Positions 38,701-50,700 of a DNA stretch of 64,000 bases are shown piece by piece. How positions within the stretch are numbered: position 1 is the stretch's first letter; every line of letters starts with the position of its first letter. The DNA lies in NCBI GenBank assembly GCA_030267565.1, contig BRXU01000011.1:1292501-1356500 (forward strand), given 5' to 3'. The DNA is from Pleodorina starrii (lineage: Eukaryota; Chlorophyta; Chlorophyceae; Chlamydomonadales; Volvocaceae). The notes under the pieces are model-generated. The model made no database searches, was not told the DNA's origin, and saw only the letters and a list, made by a program, of their open reading frames with translations. Both the position numbers and the translations under genes were made by a program.

Positions 38701-41700
38701 TCGGCCTATGGGTCGGCCTATGGGTCGATCTATGGGTCGGCCAATGGATCGGCCTATGGGTCGGCCTATGGGCCGGCCTATGGGTCGGCCTATGGGTCGG
38801 TCTATGGGTCGGCCTATGGGTCGGTCAATGGGTCGGCCTATGGGTCGGCCTATGGGTCGGTCTATGGGTCGGCCTATGGGTCGGTGTATGGGTCGGTGTA
38901 TGGGTCGGCCTATGGGTCGGCCTATGGGTCGGTGTATGGGTCGGCCTATGGGTCGGTCAATGGGTCGGCCTATGGGTCGGCCTATGGGTCGGCCTATGGG
39001 TCGGTCTATGGGTCGGCCTATGGGTCGGCCTATGGGTGGGTCTATGGGTCGGTGTATGGGTCGGCCTATGGGTGGGCCTATGGGTCGGCCTATGTGTCGG
39101 TGTATGGGTCGGTCTATGGGTCGGCCTATGGGTCGGCCTATGGGTCGGTCTATGGGTGGGCCTATGGGTCGGCCTATGGGTCGGCCTATGGGTCGGCCTA
39201 TGGGTCGGTCTATGGGTCGGCCTATGGGTCGGCCTATGGGCCGGCCTATGGGTCGGCCTATGGGTCGGCCTATGAGTCGGCCTATGGGTCGGCCTATGGG
39301 TGGGCCTATGGGTCGGCCTATGGGCCGGCCTATGGTTCGGCCTATGGGTCGGTCTATGGGTCGGCCTATGGGTCGGCCTATGGATCGGCGTCGGTGTATG
39401 GGTCGGCCTATGGGTCGGTCTATAGGTCGGCCTATGGGTCGGCCTATGGGTCGGTCTATGGATGGGCCTATGAGTCGGCCTATGGGTCGGTGTATGGGTC
39501 GGCCTATGGGTCGGCCTATGGGTCGGCCTGTGGGTTGGCCTATGGTTCGGTGTATGGGTCGGTCTATGGGTCGGCCTATGGGTCGGCCTATGGGTCGGCC
39601 TATGGGTTGGCCTATGAGTCGGCCTATGGGTCGGTGTATGGGTCGGTCTATGGGTCGGCCTACGGGTCGGCCTATGGGTCGGCCTATGGGTCGGCCTATG
39701 GGTGGGTCTATGGGTCGGTGTATGGGTCGGTCTATGGTTCGGCCTATGGGTCGGTCTATGGGTCGGTCTATGGGTCGGCCTATGGGTCGGCCTATGGGTC
39801 GGCCTATGAGTCGGCCTATGGGTCGGTGTATGGGTCGGTGTATGGGTCGGCCTATGGGTCGGCCTATGGGTCGGCCTATGGGTCGGCCTATGGGTTGGCC
39901 TATGGGTCGGTGTATGGGTCGGTCTATGGGTCGGCCTATGGGTCGGCCTATGGGTCGGTCTATGGGTGGGCCTATGGGTCGGCCTATGGGTCGGCCTATG
40001 GGTCGGCCTATGGGTCGGCCTATGGGTCGGTGTATGGGTCGGCCTATGGGTGGGCCTATGGGTCGGCCTATGGGTCGGCCTATGGGTCGGCCTATGGGTC
40101 GGCCTATGGGTCGATCTATGGGTCGGCCAATGGATCGGCCTATGGGTCGGCCTATGGGCCGGCCTATGGGTCGGCCTATGGGTCGGTCTATGGGTCGGCC
40201 TATGGGTCGGTCAATGGGTCGGCCTATGGGTCGGCCTATGGGTCGGCCTATGGGTCGGTGTATGGGTCGGTGTATGGGTCGGCCTATGGGTCGGCCTATG
40301 GGTCGGTGTATGGGTCGGCCTATGGGTCGGTCAATGGGTCGGCCTATGGGTCGGCCTATGGGTCGGCCTATGGGTCGGTCTATGGGTCGGCCTATGGGTC
40401 GGCCTATGGGTCGGCCTATGGGTCGGCCTATGGGTCAGTGTATGGGTCGGTGTATGGGTCGGCCTATGGGTCGGTGTATGGGTCGGCCTGTGGGTTGGCC
40501 TATGGTTCGGTGTATGGTTCGGTGCATGGGTCGGCCTATGGGTCGGCCTATGGGTCGGCCTATGGGTCGGCCTATGGGTCGATCTATGGGTCGGCCTATG
40601 GATCGGCCTATGGTCGGCCTATGGGTCGATCTATGGGTCGGCCTATGGATAGGCCTATGGGTCGGCCTATGGGTCGGCCTATGGGTCGGCCTATGGGTCG
40701 GCCTATGGGTGGGCCTATGGGTCGGCCTATGGGTCGGTCAATGGGTCGGCCTATGGGTGGGTCTATGGGTCGGTGGATGGGTCGGCCTATGGGTGGGCCT
40801 ATGGGTCGGCCTACGTGTCGGTGTATGGGTCGGTCTATGGTCGGCCTATGGGTCGGCCTATGGGTCGGTCTATGGGTGGGCCTATGGGTCGGCCTATGGG
40901 TGGGCCTATGGGTCGGCCTATGGGTCGGTCAATGGGTCGGCCTATGGGTGGGTCTATGGGTCGGTGTATGGGTCGGCCTATGGGTGGGCCTATGGGTCGG
41001 CCTACGTGTCGGTGTATGGGTCGGTCTATGGTCGGCCTATGGGTCGGCCTATGGGTCGGCCTATGGGTCGGCCTATGGGTCGGCCTATGGGTGGGCCTAT
41101 GGGTCGGCCTATGGGTCGGTCAATGGGTCGGCCTATGGGTGGGTCTATGGGTCGGTGTATGGGTCGGCCTATGGGTGGGCCTATGGGTCGGCCTACGTGT
41201 CGGTGTATGGGTCGGTCTATGGTCGGCCTATGGGTCGGCCTATGGGTCGGTCTATGGGTGGGCCTATGGGTCGGCCTATGGGTCGGCCTATGGGTCGGCC
41301 TGTGGGTCGGTCTATGGGTCGGCCTATGGGTCGGCCTATGGGCCGGCCTATGGGTCGGCCTATGGGTCGGCCTATGGGTCGGCCTATGAGTCAGCCTATG
41401 GGTCGGCCTATGGGTGGGCCTATGGGTCGGCCTATGGGCCGGCCTATGGTTCGGCCTATGGGTCGGTCTATGGGTCGGCCTATGGGTCGGCCTATGGATC
41501 GACGTCGGTGTATGGGTCGGCCTATGGGTCGGTCTATGGGTCGGCCTATGGGTCGGCCTATGGGTCGGTCTATGGATGGGCCTATGAGTCGGCCTATGGG
41601 TCGGTGTATGGGTCGGCCTATGGGTCGGCCTATGGGTCGGCCTGTGGGTTGGCCTATGGTTCGGTGTATGGGTCGGTCTATGGGTCGGCCTATGGGTCGG

Positions 41701-44700
41701 CCTATAGGTCGGCCTATGGGTTGGCCTATGAGTCGGCCTATGGGTCGGTGTATGGGTCGGTCTATGGGTCGGCCTACGGGTCGGCCTATGGGTCGGCCTA
41801 TGGGTCGGCCTATGGGTGGGTCTATGGGTCGGTGTATGGGTCGGTCTATGGTTCGGCCTATGGGTCGGTCTATGGGTCGGTCTATGGGTCGGCCTATGGG
41901 TCGGCCTATGGGTCGGCCTATGAGTCGGCCTATGGGTCGGTGTATGGGTCGGTGTATGGGTCGGCCTATGGGTCGGCCTATGGGTCGGCCTATGGGTCGG
42001 CCTATGGGTTGGCCTATGGGTCGGTGTATGGGTCGGTCTATGGGTCGGCCTATGGGTCGGCCTATGGGTCGGTCTATGGGTGGGCCTATGGGTCGGCCTA
42101 TGGGTCGGCCTATGGGTCGGCCTATGGGTCGGTCTATGGGTGGGTCTATGGGTCGGCCTATGGGTCGGCCTATGGGTCGGTCTATGGGTCGGCCTATGGG
42201 TCGGCCTATGGGTCGGCCTATGGGTCGGCCTATGGGTCGGCCTATGGGTCGGCCTATGGGTCGGCCTATGGGTCGGTCTATGGGTCGGTCTATGGTTCGG
42301 TCTACGGGTCGGCGTTCGGGTCGGTCTATGGGTCGGCCTATGGGTCGGCCTATGGGTCGGCCTATGAGTCGGCCTATGGGTCGGTGTATGGGTCGGTGTA
42401 TGGGTCGGCCTATGGGTCGGCCTATGGGTCGGCCTATGGGTCGGCCTATGGGTTGGCCTATGAGTCGGCCTATGGGTCGGTGTATGGGTCGGTCTATGGG
42501 TCGGCCTACGGGTCGGCCTATGGGTCGGCCTATGGGTCGGCCTATGGGTGGGTCTATGGGTCGGTGTATGGGTCGGTCTATGGTTCGGCCTATGGGTCGG
42601 TCTATGGGTCGGTCTATGGGTCGGCCTATGGGTCGGCCTATGGGTCGGCCTATGAGTCGGCCTATGGGTCGGTGTATGGGTCGGTGTATGGGTCGGCCTA
42701 TGGGTCGGCCTATGGGTCGGCCTATGGGTCGGCCTATGGGTTGGCCTATGGGTCGGTGTATGGGTCGGTCTATGGGTCGGCCTATGGGTCGGCCTATGGG
42801 TCGGTCTATGGGTGGGCCTATGGGTCGGCCTATGGGTCGGCCTATGGGTCGGCCTATGGGTCGGTCTATGGGTGGGTCTATGGGTCGGCCTATGGGTCGG
42901 CCTATGGGTCGGTCTATGGGTCGGCCTATGGGTCGGCCTATGGGTCGGCCTAGGGGTCGGCCTATGGGTCGGCCTATGGGTCGGCCTATGGGTCGGCCTA
43001 TGGGTCGGTCTATGGGTCGGTGTATGGGTCGGCCTATGGGTGGGCCTATGGGTCGGCCTATGGGTCGGTCTATGGTTCGGTCTACGGGTCGGCGTTCGGG
43101 TCGGTCTATGGGTCGGCCTATGGGTCGGCCTATGGGTCGGCCTATGGGTCGGCCTATGAGTCGGCCTATGGGTCGGTGTATGGGTCGGTGTATGGGTCGG
43201 CCTATGGGTCGGCCTATGGGTCGGCCTATGGGTCGGTCTATGGGTGGGCCTATGGGTCGGCCTATGGGTCGGTGTATGGGTCGGCCTATGGGTCGGCCTA
43301 TGGGTCGGCCTGTGGGTTGGCCAATGGTTCGGTGTATGGGTCGGTCTATGGGTCGGCCTATGGGTCGGCCTATGGGCCGGCCTATGGTTCGGCCTATGGG
43401 TCGGTCTATGGGTCGGTCTATGGGTCGGCCTATGGATCGGCGTCGGTGTATGGGTCGGCCTATGGGTCGGCCTATGGGTCGGCCTATGGGTCGGCCTATG
43501 GGTCGGCCTATGGGTCGGTCTATGGGTCGGCCTATGGGTCGGTCTATGGGTGGGCCTATGGGTCGGCCTATGGGTCGGCCTATGGGTCGATCTATGGGTC
43601 GGCCTATGGGTCGATCTATGGGTCGGCCAATGGATCGGCCTATGGGTCGGCTTATGGGCCGGCCTATGGGTCGGTCTATGGGTCGGCCTATGAGTCGGTC
43701 AATGGGTCGGCCTATGGGTCGGCCTATGGGTCGGTCTATGGGTCGGCCTATGGGTCGGCCTATGGGTCGGCCTATGAGTCGGCCTATGGGTCGGTGTATG
43801 GGTCGGTGTATGGGTCGGCCTATGGGTCGGCCTATGGGTCGGCCTATGGGTCGGTCTATGGGTGGGCCTATGGGTCGGCCTATATGTCGGTGTATGGGTC
43901 GGCCTATGGGTCGGCCTATGGGTCGGTCTATGGATGGGCCTATGAGTCGGCCTATGGGTCGGTGTATGGGTCGGCCTATGGGTCGGCCTATGGGTCGGCC
44001 TGTGGGTTGGCCTATGGTTCGGTGTATGGGTCGGTCTATGGGTCGGCCTATGGGTCGGCCTATGGGTTGGCCTATGAGTCGGCCTATGGGTCGGTGTATG
44101 GGTCGGTCTATGGGTCGGCCTACGGGTCGGCCTATGGGTCGGCCTATGGGTCGGCCTATGGGTGGGTCTATGGGTCGGTGTATGGGTCGGTCTATGGTTC
44201 GGCCTATGGGTCGGTCTATGGGTCGGTCTATGGGTCGGCCTATGGGTCGGCCTATGGGTCGGCCTATGAGTCGGCCTATGGGTCGGTGTATGGGTCGGTG
44301 TATGGGTCGGCCTATGGGTCGGCCTATGGGTCGGCCTATGGGTCGGCCTATGGGTTGGCCTATGGGTCGGTGTATGGGTCGGTCTATGGGTCGGCCTATG
44401 GGTCGGCCTATGGGTCGGTCTATGGGTGGGCCTATGGGTCGGCCTATGGGTCGGCCTATGGGTCGGCCTATGGGTCGGCCTATGGGTGGGTCTATGGGTC
44501 GGCCTATGGGTCGGCCTATGGGTTGGTCTATGGGTCGGCCTATGGGTCGGCCTATGGGTCGGCCTATGAGTCGGCCTATGGGTCGGTGTATGGGTCGGTG
44601 TATGGGTCGGCCTATGGGTCGGCCTATGGGTCGGCCTATGGGTCGGTCTATGGGTGGGCCTATGGGTCGGCCTATGGGTCGGTGTATGGGTCGGCCTATG

Positions 44701-47700
44701 GGTCGGCCTATGGGTCGGTCTATGGATGGGCCTATGAGTCGGCCTATGGGTCGGTGTATGGGTCGGCCTATGGGTCGGCCTATGGGTCGGCCTGTGGGTT
44801 GGCCTATGGTTCGGTGTATGGGTCGGTCTATGGGTCGGCCTATGGGTCGGCCTATGGGTTGTCCTATGAGTCGGCCTATGGGTCGGTGTATGGGTCGGTC
44901 TATGGGTCGGCCTACGGGTCGGCCTATGGGTCGGCCTATGGGTCGGCCTATGGGTGGGTCTATGGGTCGGTGTATGGGTCGGTCTATGGTTCGGCCTATG
45001 GGTCGGTCTATGGGTCGGTCTATGGGTCGGCCTATGGGTCGGCCTATGGGTCGGCCTATGAGTCGGCCTATGGGTCGGTGTATGGGTCGGTGTATGGGTC
45101 GGCCTATGGGTCGGCCTATGGGTCGGCCTATGGGTCGGCCTATGGGTTGGCCTATGGGTCGGTGTATGGGTCGGTCTATGGGTCGGCCTATGGGTCGGCC
45201 TATGGGTCGGTCTATGGGTGGGCCTATGGGTCGGCCTATGGGTCGGCCTATGGGTCGGCCTATGGGTCGGTCTATGGGTGGGTCTATGGGTCGGCCTATG
45301 GGTCGGCCTATGGGTCGGTCTATGGGTCGGCCTATGGGTCGGCCTATGGGTCGGCCTATGGGTCGGCCTATGGGTCGGCCTATGGGTCGGCCTATGGGTC
45401 GGCCTATGGGTGGGCCTATGGGTCGGCCTATGGGTCGGTCTATGGTTCGGTCTACGGGTCGGCGTTCGGGTCGGTCTATGGGTCGGCCTATGGGTCGGCC
45501 TATGGGTCGGCCTATGGGTCGGCCTATGAGTCGGCCTATGGGTCGGTGTATGGGTCGGTGTATGGGTCGGCCTATGGGTCGGCCTATGGGTCGGCCTATG
45601 GGTCGGTCTATGGGTGGGCCTATGGGTCGGCCTATGGGTCGGTGTATGGGTCGGCCTATGGGTCGGCCTATGGGTCGGCCTGTGGGTTGGCCTATGGTTC
45701 GGTGTATGGGTCGGTCTATGGGTCGGCCTATGGGTCGGCCTATGGGCCGGCCTATGGTTCGGCCTATGGGTCGGTCTATGGGTCGGTCTATGGGTCGGCC
45801 TATGGATCGGCGTCGGTGTATGGGTCGGCCTATGGGTCGGCCTATGGGTCGGCCTATGGGTCGGCCTATGGGTCGGCCTATGGGTCGGTCTATGGGTCGG
45901 CCTATGGGTCGGTCTATGGGTGGGCCTATGGGTCGGCCTATGGGTCGGCCTATGGGTCGGCCTATGGGTCGGCCTATGGGTCGATCTATGGGTCGGCCAA
46001 TGGATCGGCCTATGGGTCGGCTTATGGGCCGGCCTATGGGTCGGTCTATGGGTCGGCCTATGAGTCGGTCAATGGGTCGGCCTATGGGTCGGCCTATGGG
46101 TCGGTCTATGGGTCGGCCTATGGGTCGGTGTATGGGTCGGTGTATGGGTCGGCCTATGGGTCGGCCTATGGGTCGGTGTATGGGTCGGCCTATGGGTCGG
46201 TCAATGGGTCGGCCTATGGGTCGGCCTATGGGTCGGTCTATGGGTCGGTGTATGGGTCGGCCTATGGGTGGGCCTATGGGTCGGCCTATGGGTCGGTCTA
46301 TGGTTCGGTCTACGGGTCGGCGTTCGGGTCGGTCTATGGGTCGGCCTATGGGTCGGCCTATGGGTCGGCCTATGGGTCGGCCTATGGGTCGATCTATGGG
46401 TCGGCCAATGGATCGGCCTATGGGTCGGCTTATGGGCCGGCCTATGGGTCGGCCTATGGGTCGATCTATGGGTCGGCCAATGGATCGGCCTATGGGTCGG
46501 CTTATGGGCCGGCCTATGGGTCGGTCTATGGGTCGGCCTATGAGTCGGTCAATGGGTCGGCCTATGGGTCGGCCTATGGGTCGGTCTATGGGTCGGCCTA
46601 TGGGTCGGTGCATGGGTCGGCCTATGGGTCGGTCTATGGGTCGGCCTATGGGTCGGTGTATGGGTCGGTGTATGGGTCGGCCTATGGGTCGGCCTATGGG
46701 TCGGTGTATGGGTCGGCCTATGGGTCGGTCAATGGGTCGGCCTATGGGTCGGCCTATGGGTCGGCCTATGGGTCGGCCAATGGGTCAGTGTATGGGTCGG
46801 TGTATGGGTCGGTGTATGGGTCGGCCTATGGGTCGGTGTATGGGTCGGCCTATGGGTCGGTGTATGGGTCGGCCTGTGGGTTGGCCTATGGTTCGGTGTA
46901 TGGTTCGGTGCATGGGTCGGCCTATGGGTCGGCCTATGGGTCGGCCTATGGGTCGGCCTATGGGTCGATCTATGGGTCGGCCTATGGGTCGGCTTATGGG
47001 CCGGCCTATGGGTCGGCCTATGGGTCGGTCTATGGGTCGGCCTATGAGTCGGTCAATGGGTAGGCCTATGAGTCGGTGTATGGGTCGGTGTATGGGTCGG
47101 TGTATGGGTCGGCCTATGGGTCGGCCTATGGGTCGGCCTATGGGTCGGTCTATGGGTGGGCCTATGGGTCGGCCTATGGGTCGGTGTATGGGTCGGCCTA
47201 TGGGTCGGTCTATGGGTCGGCCTGTGGGTTGGCCTATGGGTCGGTGTATGGGTCGGTCTATGGGTCGGCCTATGGGTCGGCCTATGGGTCGGCCTATGGG
47301 TCGGCCTATGGGTTGGCCTATGGGTCGGCCTATGGGTCGGCCTATGGGTCGGCCTATGGGTCGGTCAATGGGTCGGTCTATGGGTCGGTCTATGGGTGGG
47401 TCTATGGGTCGGCCTAGGGGTCGGCCTAGGGGTCGGCCTAGGGGTCGGCCTATGGGTCGGTCTATGGGTCGGCCTATGGGTCGGCCTATGGGTCGGCCTA
47501 GGGGTCGGCCTTTGGGTCGGCCTATGGGTCGGTGTATGGGTCGGCCTATGGGTCGGCCTATGGGTCGGCCTAGGGGTCGGCCTATGGGTCGGTCTATGGG
47601 TCGGCCTATGGGTCGGCCTATGGGTCGGCCTATGGGTCGGTCAATGGGTCGGCCTATGGGTCGGCCTATGGGTCGGCCTATGGGTCGGTGTATGGGTCGG

Positions 47701-50700
47701 TGTATGGGTCGGCCTATGGGTCGGCCTATGGGTCGGTGTATGGGTCGGCCTATGGGTCGGTGTATGGGTCGGCCTGTGGGTTGGCCTATGGTTCGGTGTA
47801 TGGTTCGGTGCATGGGTCGGCCTATGGGTCGGCCTATGGGTCGGCCTATGGGTCGGCCTATGGGTCGATCTATGGGTCGGCCTATGGATCGGCCTATGGG
47901 TCGGCCTATGGGTCGATCTATGGGTCGGCCTATGGGTCGGCCTATGGGTCGGCCTATGGGTCGGTCTATGGGTGGGCCTATGGGTCGGCCTATGGGTCGG
48001 TGTATGGGTCGGTCTATGGGTCGGCCTATGGGTCGGCCTATGGGCCGGCCTATGGTTCGGCCTATGGGTCGGTCTATGGGTCGGTCTATGGGTCGGTCTA
48101 TGGGTGGGCCTATGGGTCGGCCTATGGGTCGGCCTATGGGTCGGCCTATGGGTCGGCCTATGGGTCGGTGTATGGGTCGGTGTATGGGTCGATCTATGGG
48201 TCGGCCTATGGATCGGCCTATGGGTCGGCCTATGGGTCGGCCTATGGGTCGGCCTATGGGTCGGTGTATGGGTCGGCCTATGGGTCGGTCAATGGGTCGG
48301 CCTATGGGTCGGCCTATGGGTCGGTCTATGGGTCGGTGTATGGGTCGGCCTATGGGTGGGCCTATGGGTCGGCCTATGGGTCGGTCTATGGTTCGGTCTA
48401 CGGGTCGGCGTTCGGGTCGGTCTATGGGTCGGCCTATGGGTCGGCCTATGGGTCGGCCTATGGGTCGGCCTATGGGTCGATCTATGGGTCGGCCAATGGA
48501 TCGGCCTATGGGTCGGCTTATGGGCCGGCCTATGGGTCGGCCTATGGGTCGATCTATGGGTCGGCCAATGGATCGGCCTATGGGTCGGCTTATGGGCCGG
48601 CCTATGGGTCGGTCTATGGGTCGGCCTATGAGTCGGTCAATGGGTCGGCCTATGGGTCGGCCTATGGGTCGGTCTATGGGTCGGCCTATGGGTCGGTGCA
48701 TGGGTCGGCCTATGGGTCGGTCTATGGGTCGGCCTATGGGTCGGTGTATGGGTCGGTGTATGGGTCGGCCTATGGGTCGGCCTATGGGTCGGTGTATGGG
48801 TCGGCCTATGGGTCGGTCAATGGGTCGGCCTATGGGTCGGCCTATGGGTCGGCCTATGGGTCGGCCAATGGGTCAGTGTATGGGTCGGTGTATGGGTCGG
48901 TGTATGGGTCGGCCTATGGGTCGGTGTATGGGTCGGCCTGTGGGTTGGCCTATGGTTCGGTGTATGGTTCGGTGCATGGGTCGGCCTATGGGTCGGCCTA
49001 TGGGTCGGCCTATGGGTCGGCCTATGGGTCGATCTATGGGTCGGCCTATGGGTCGGCTTATGGGCCGGCCTATGGGTCGGCCTATGGGTCGGTCTATGGG
49101 TCGGCCTATGAGTCGGTCAATGGGTAGGCCTATGAGTCGGTGTATGGGTCGGTGTATGGGTCGGTGTATGGGTCGGCCTATGGGTCGGCCTATGGGTCGG
49201 CCTATGGGTCGGTCTATGGGTGGGCCTATGGGTCGGCCTATGGGTCGGTGTATGGGTCGGCCTATGGGTCGGTCTATGGGTCGGCCTGTGGGTTGGCCTA
49301 TGGGTCGGTGTATGGGTCGGTCTATGGGTCGGCCTATGGGTCGGCCTATGGGTCGGCCTATGGGTCGGCCTATGGGTTGGCCTATGGGTCGGCCTATGGG
49401 TCGGCCTATGGGTCGGCCTATGGGTCGGTCAATGGGTCGGTCTATGGGTCGGTCTATGGGTGGGTCTATGGGTCGGCCTAGGGGTCGGCCTAGGGGTCGG
49501 CCTAGGGGTCGGCCTATGGGTCGGTCTATGGGTCGGCCTATGGGTCGGCCTATGGGTCGGCCTAGGGGTCGGCCTTTGGGTCGGCCTATGGGTCGGTGTA
49601 TGGGTCGGTCTATGGGTCGGCCTATGGGTCGGCCTAGGGGTCGGCCTATGGGTCGGTCTATGGGTCGGCCTATGGGTCGGCCTATGGGTCGGCCTATGGG
49701 TCGGTCAATGGGTCGGCCTATGGGTCGGCCTATGGGTCGGCCTATGGGTCGGTGTATGGGTCGGTGTATGGGTCGGCCTATGGGTCGGCCTATGGGTCGG
49801 TGTATGGGTCGGCCTATGGGTCGGTGTATGGGTCGGCCTGTGGGTTGGCCTATGGTTCGGTGTATGGTTCGGTGCATGGGTCGGCCTATGGGTCGGCCTA
49901 TGGGTCGGCCTATGGGTCGGCCTATGGGTCGATCTATGGGTCGGCCTATGGATCGGCCTATGGGTCGGCCTATGGGTCGATCTATGGGTCGGCCTATGGG
50001 TCGGCCTATGGGTCGGCCTATGGGTCGGTCTATGGGTGGGCCTATGGGTCGGCCTATGGGTCGGTGTATGGGTCGGTCTATGGGTCGGCCTATGGGTCGG
50101 CCTATGGGCCGGCCTATGGTTCGGCCTATGGGTCGGTCTATGGGTCGGTCTATGGGTCGGTCTATGGGTGGGCCTATGGGTCGGCCTATGGGTCGGCCTA
50201 TGGGTCGGCCTATGGGTCGGTGTATGGGTCGGTGTATGGGTCGATCTATGGGTCGGCCTATGGATCGGCCTATGGGTCGGCCTATGGGTCGATCTATGGG
50301 TCGGCCTATGGGTCGGCCTATGGGTCGGCCTATGGGTCGGTGTATGGGTCGGCCTATGGGTCGGTGTATGGGTCGGCCTGTGGGTTGGCCTATGGTTCGG
50401 TGTATGGTTCGGTGCATGGGTCGGCCTATGGGTCGGCCTATGGGTCGGCCTATGGGTCGGCCTATGGGTCGGCCTATGGGTCGGTCTATGGGTCGGCCTA
50501 TGGGTCGGTCTATGGGTGGGCCTATGGGTCGGCCTATGGGTCGGCCTATGGGTCGGCCTATGGGTCGGCCTATGGGTCGGCCTATGGGTCGGCCTATGGG
50601 TCGATCTATGGGTCGGCCAATGGATCGGCCTATGGGTCGGCTTATGGGCCGGCCTATGGGTCGGCCTATGGGTCGGTCTATGGGTCGGCCTATGAGTCGG

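Noticed and set aside
17075..41389. 8,104-codon plus-strand open frame reading (MGRP)n, and a 6,947-codon one at 34780-55623
   Set aside because: They are consequences of a stop-free 12-bp tandem repeat, lie antisense within an intron, have no domain and switch tetrapeptide wherever an 11-bp unit occurs.
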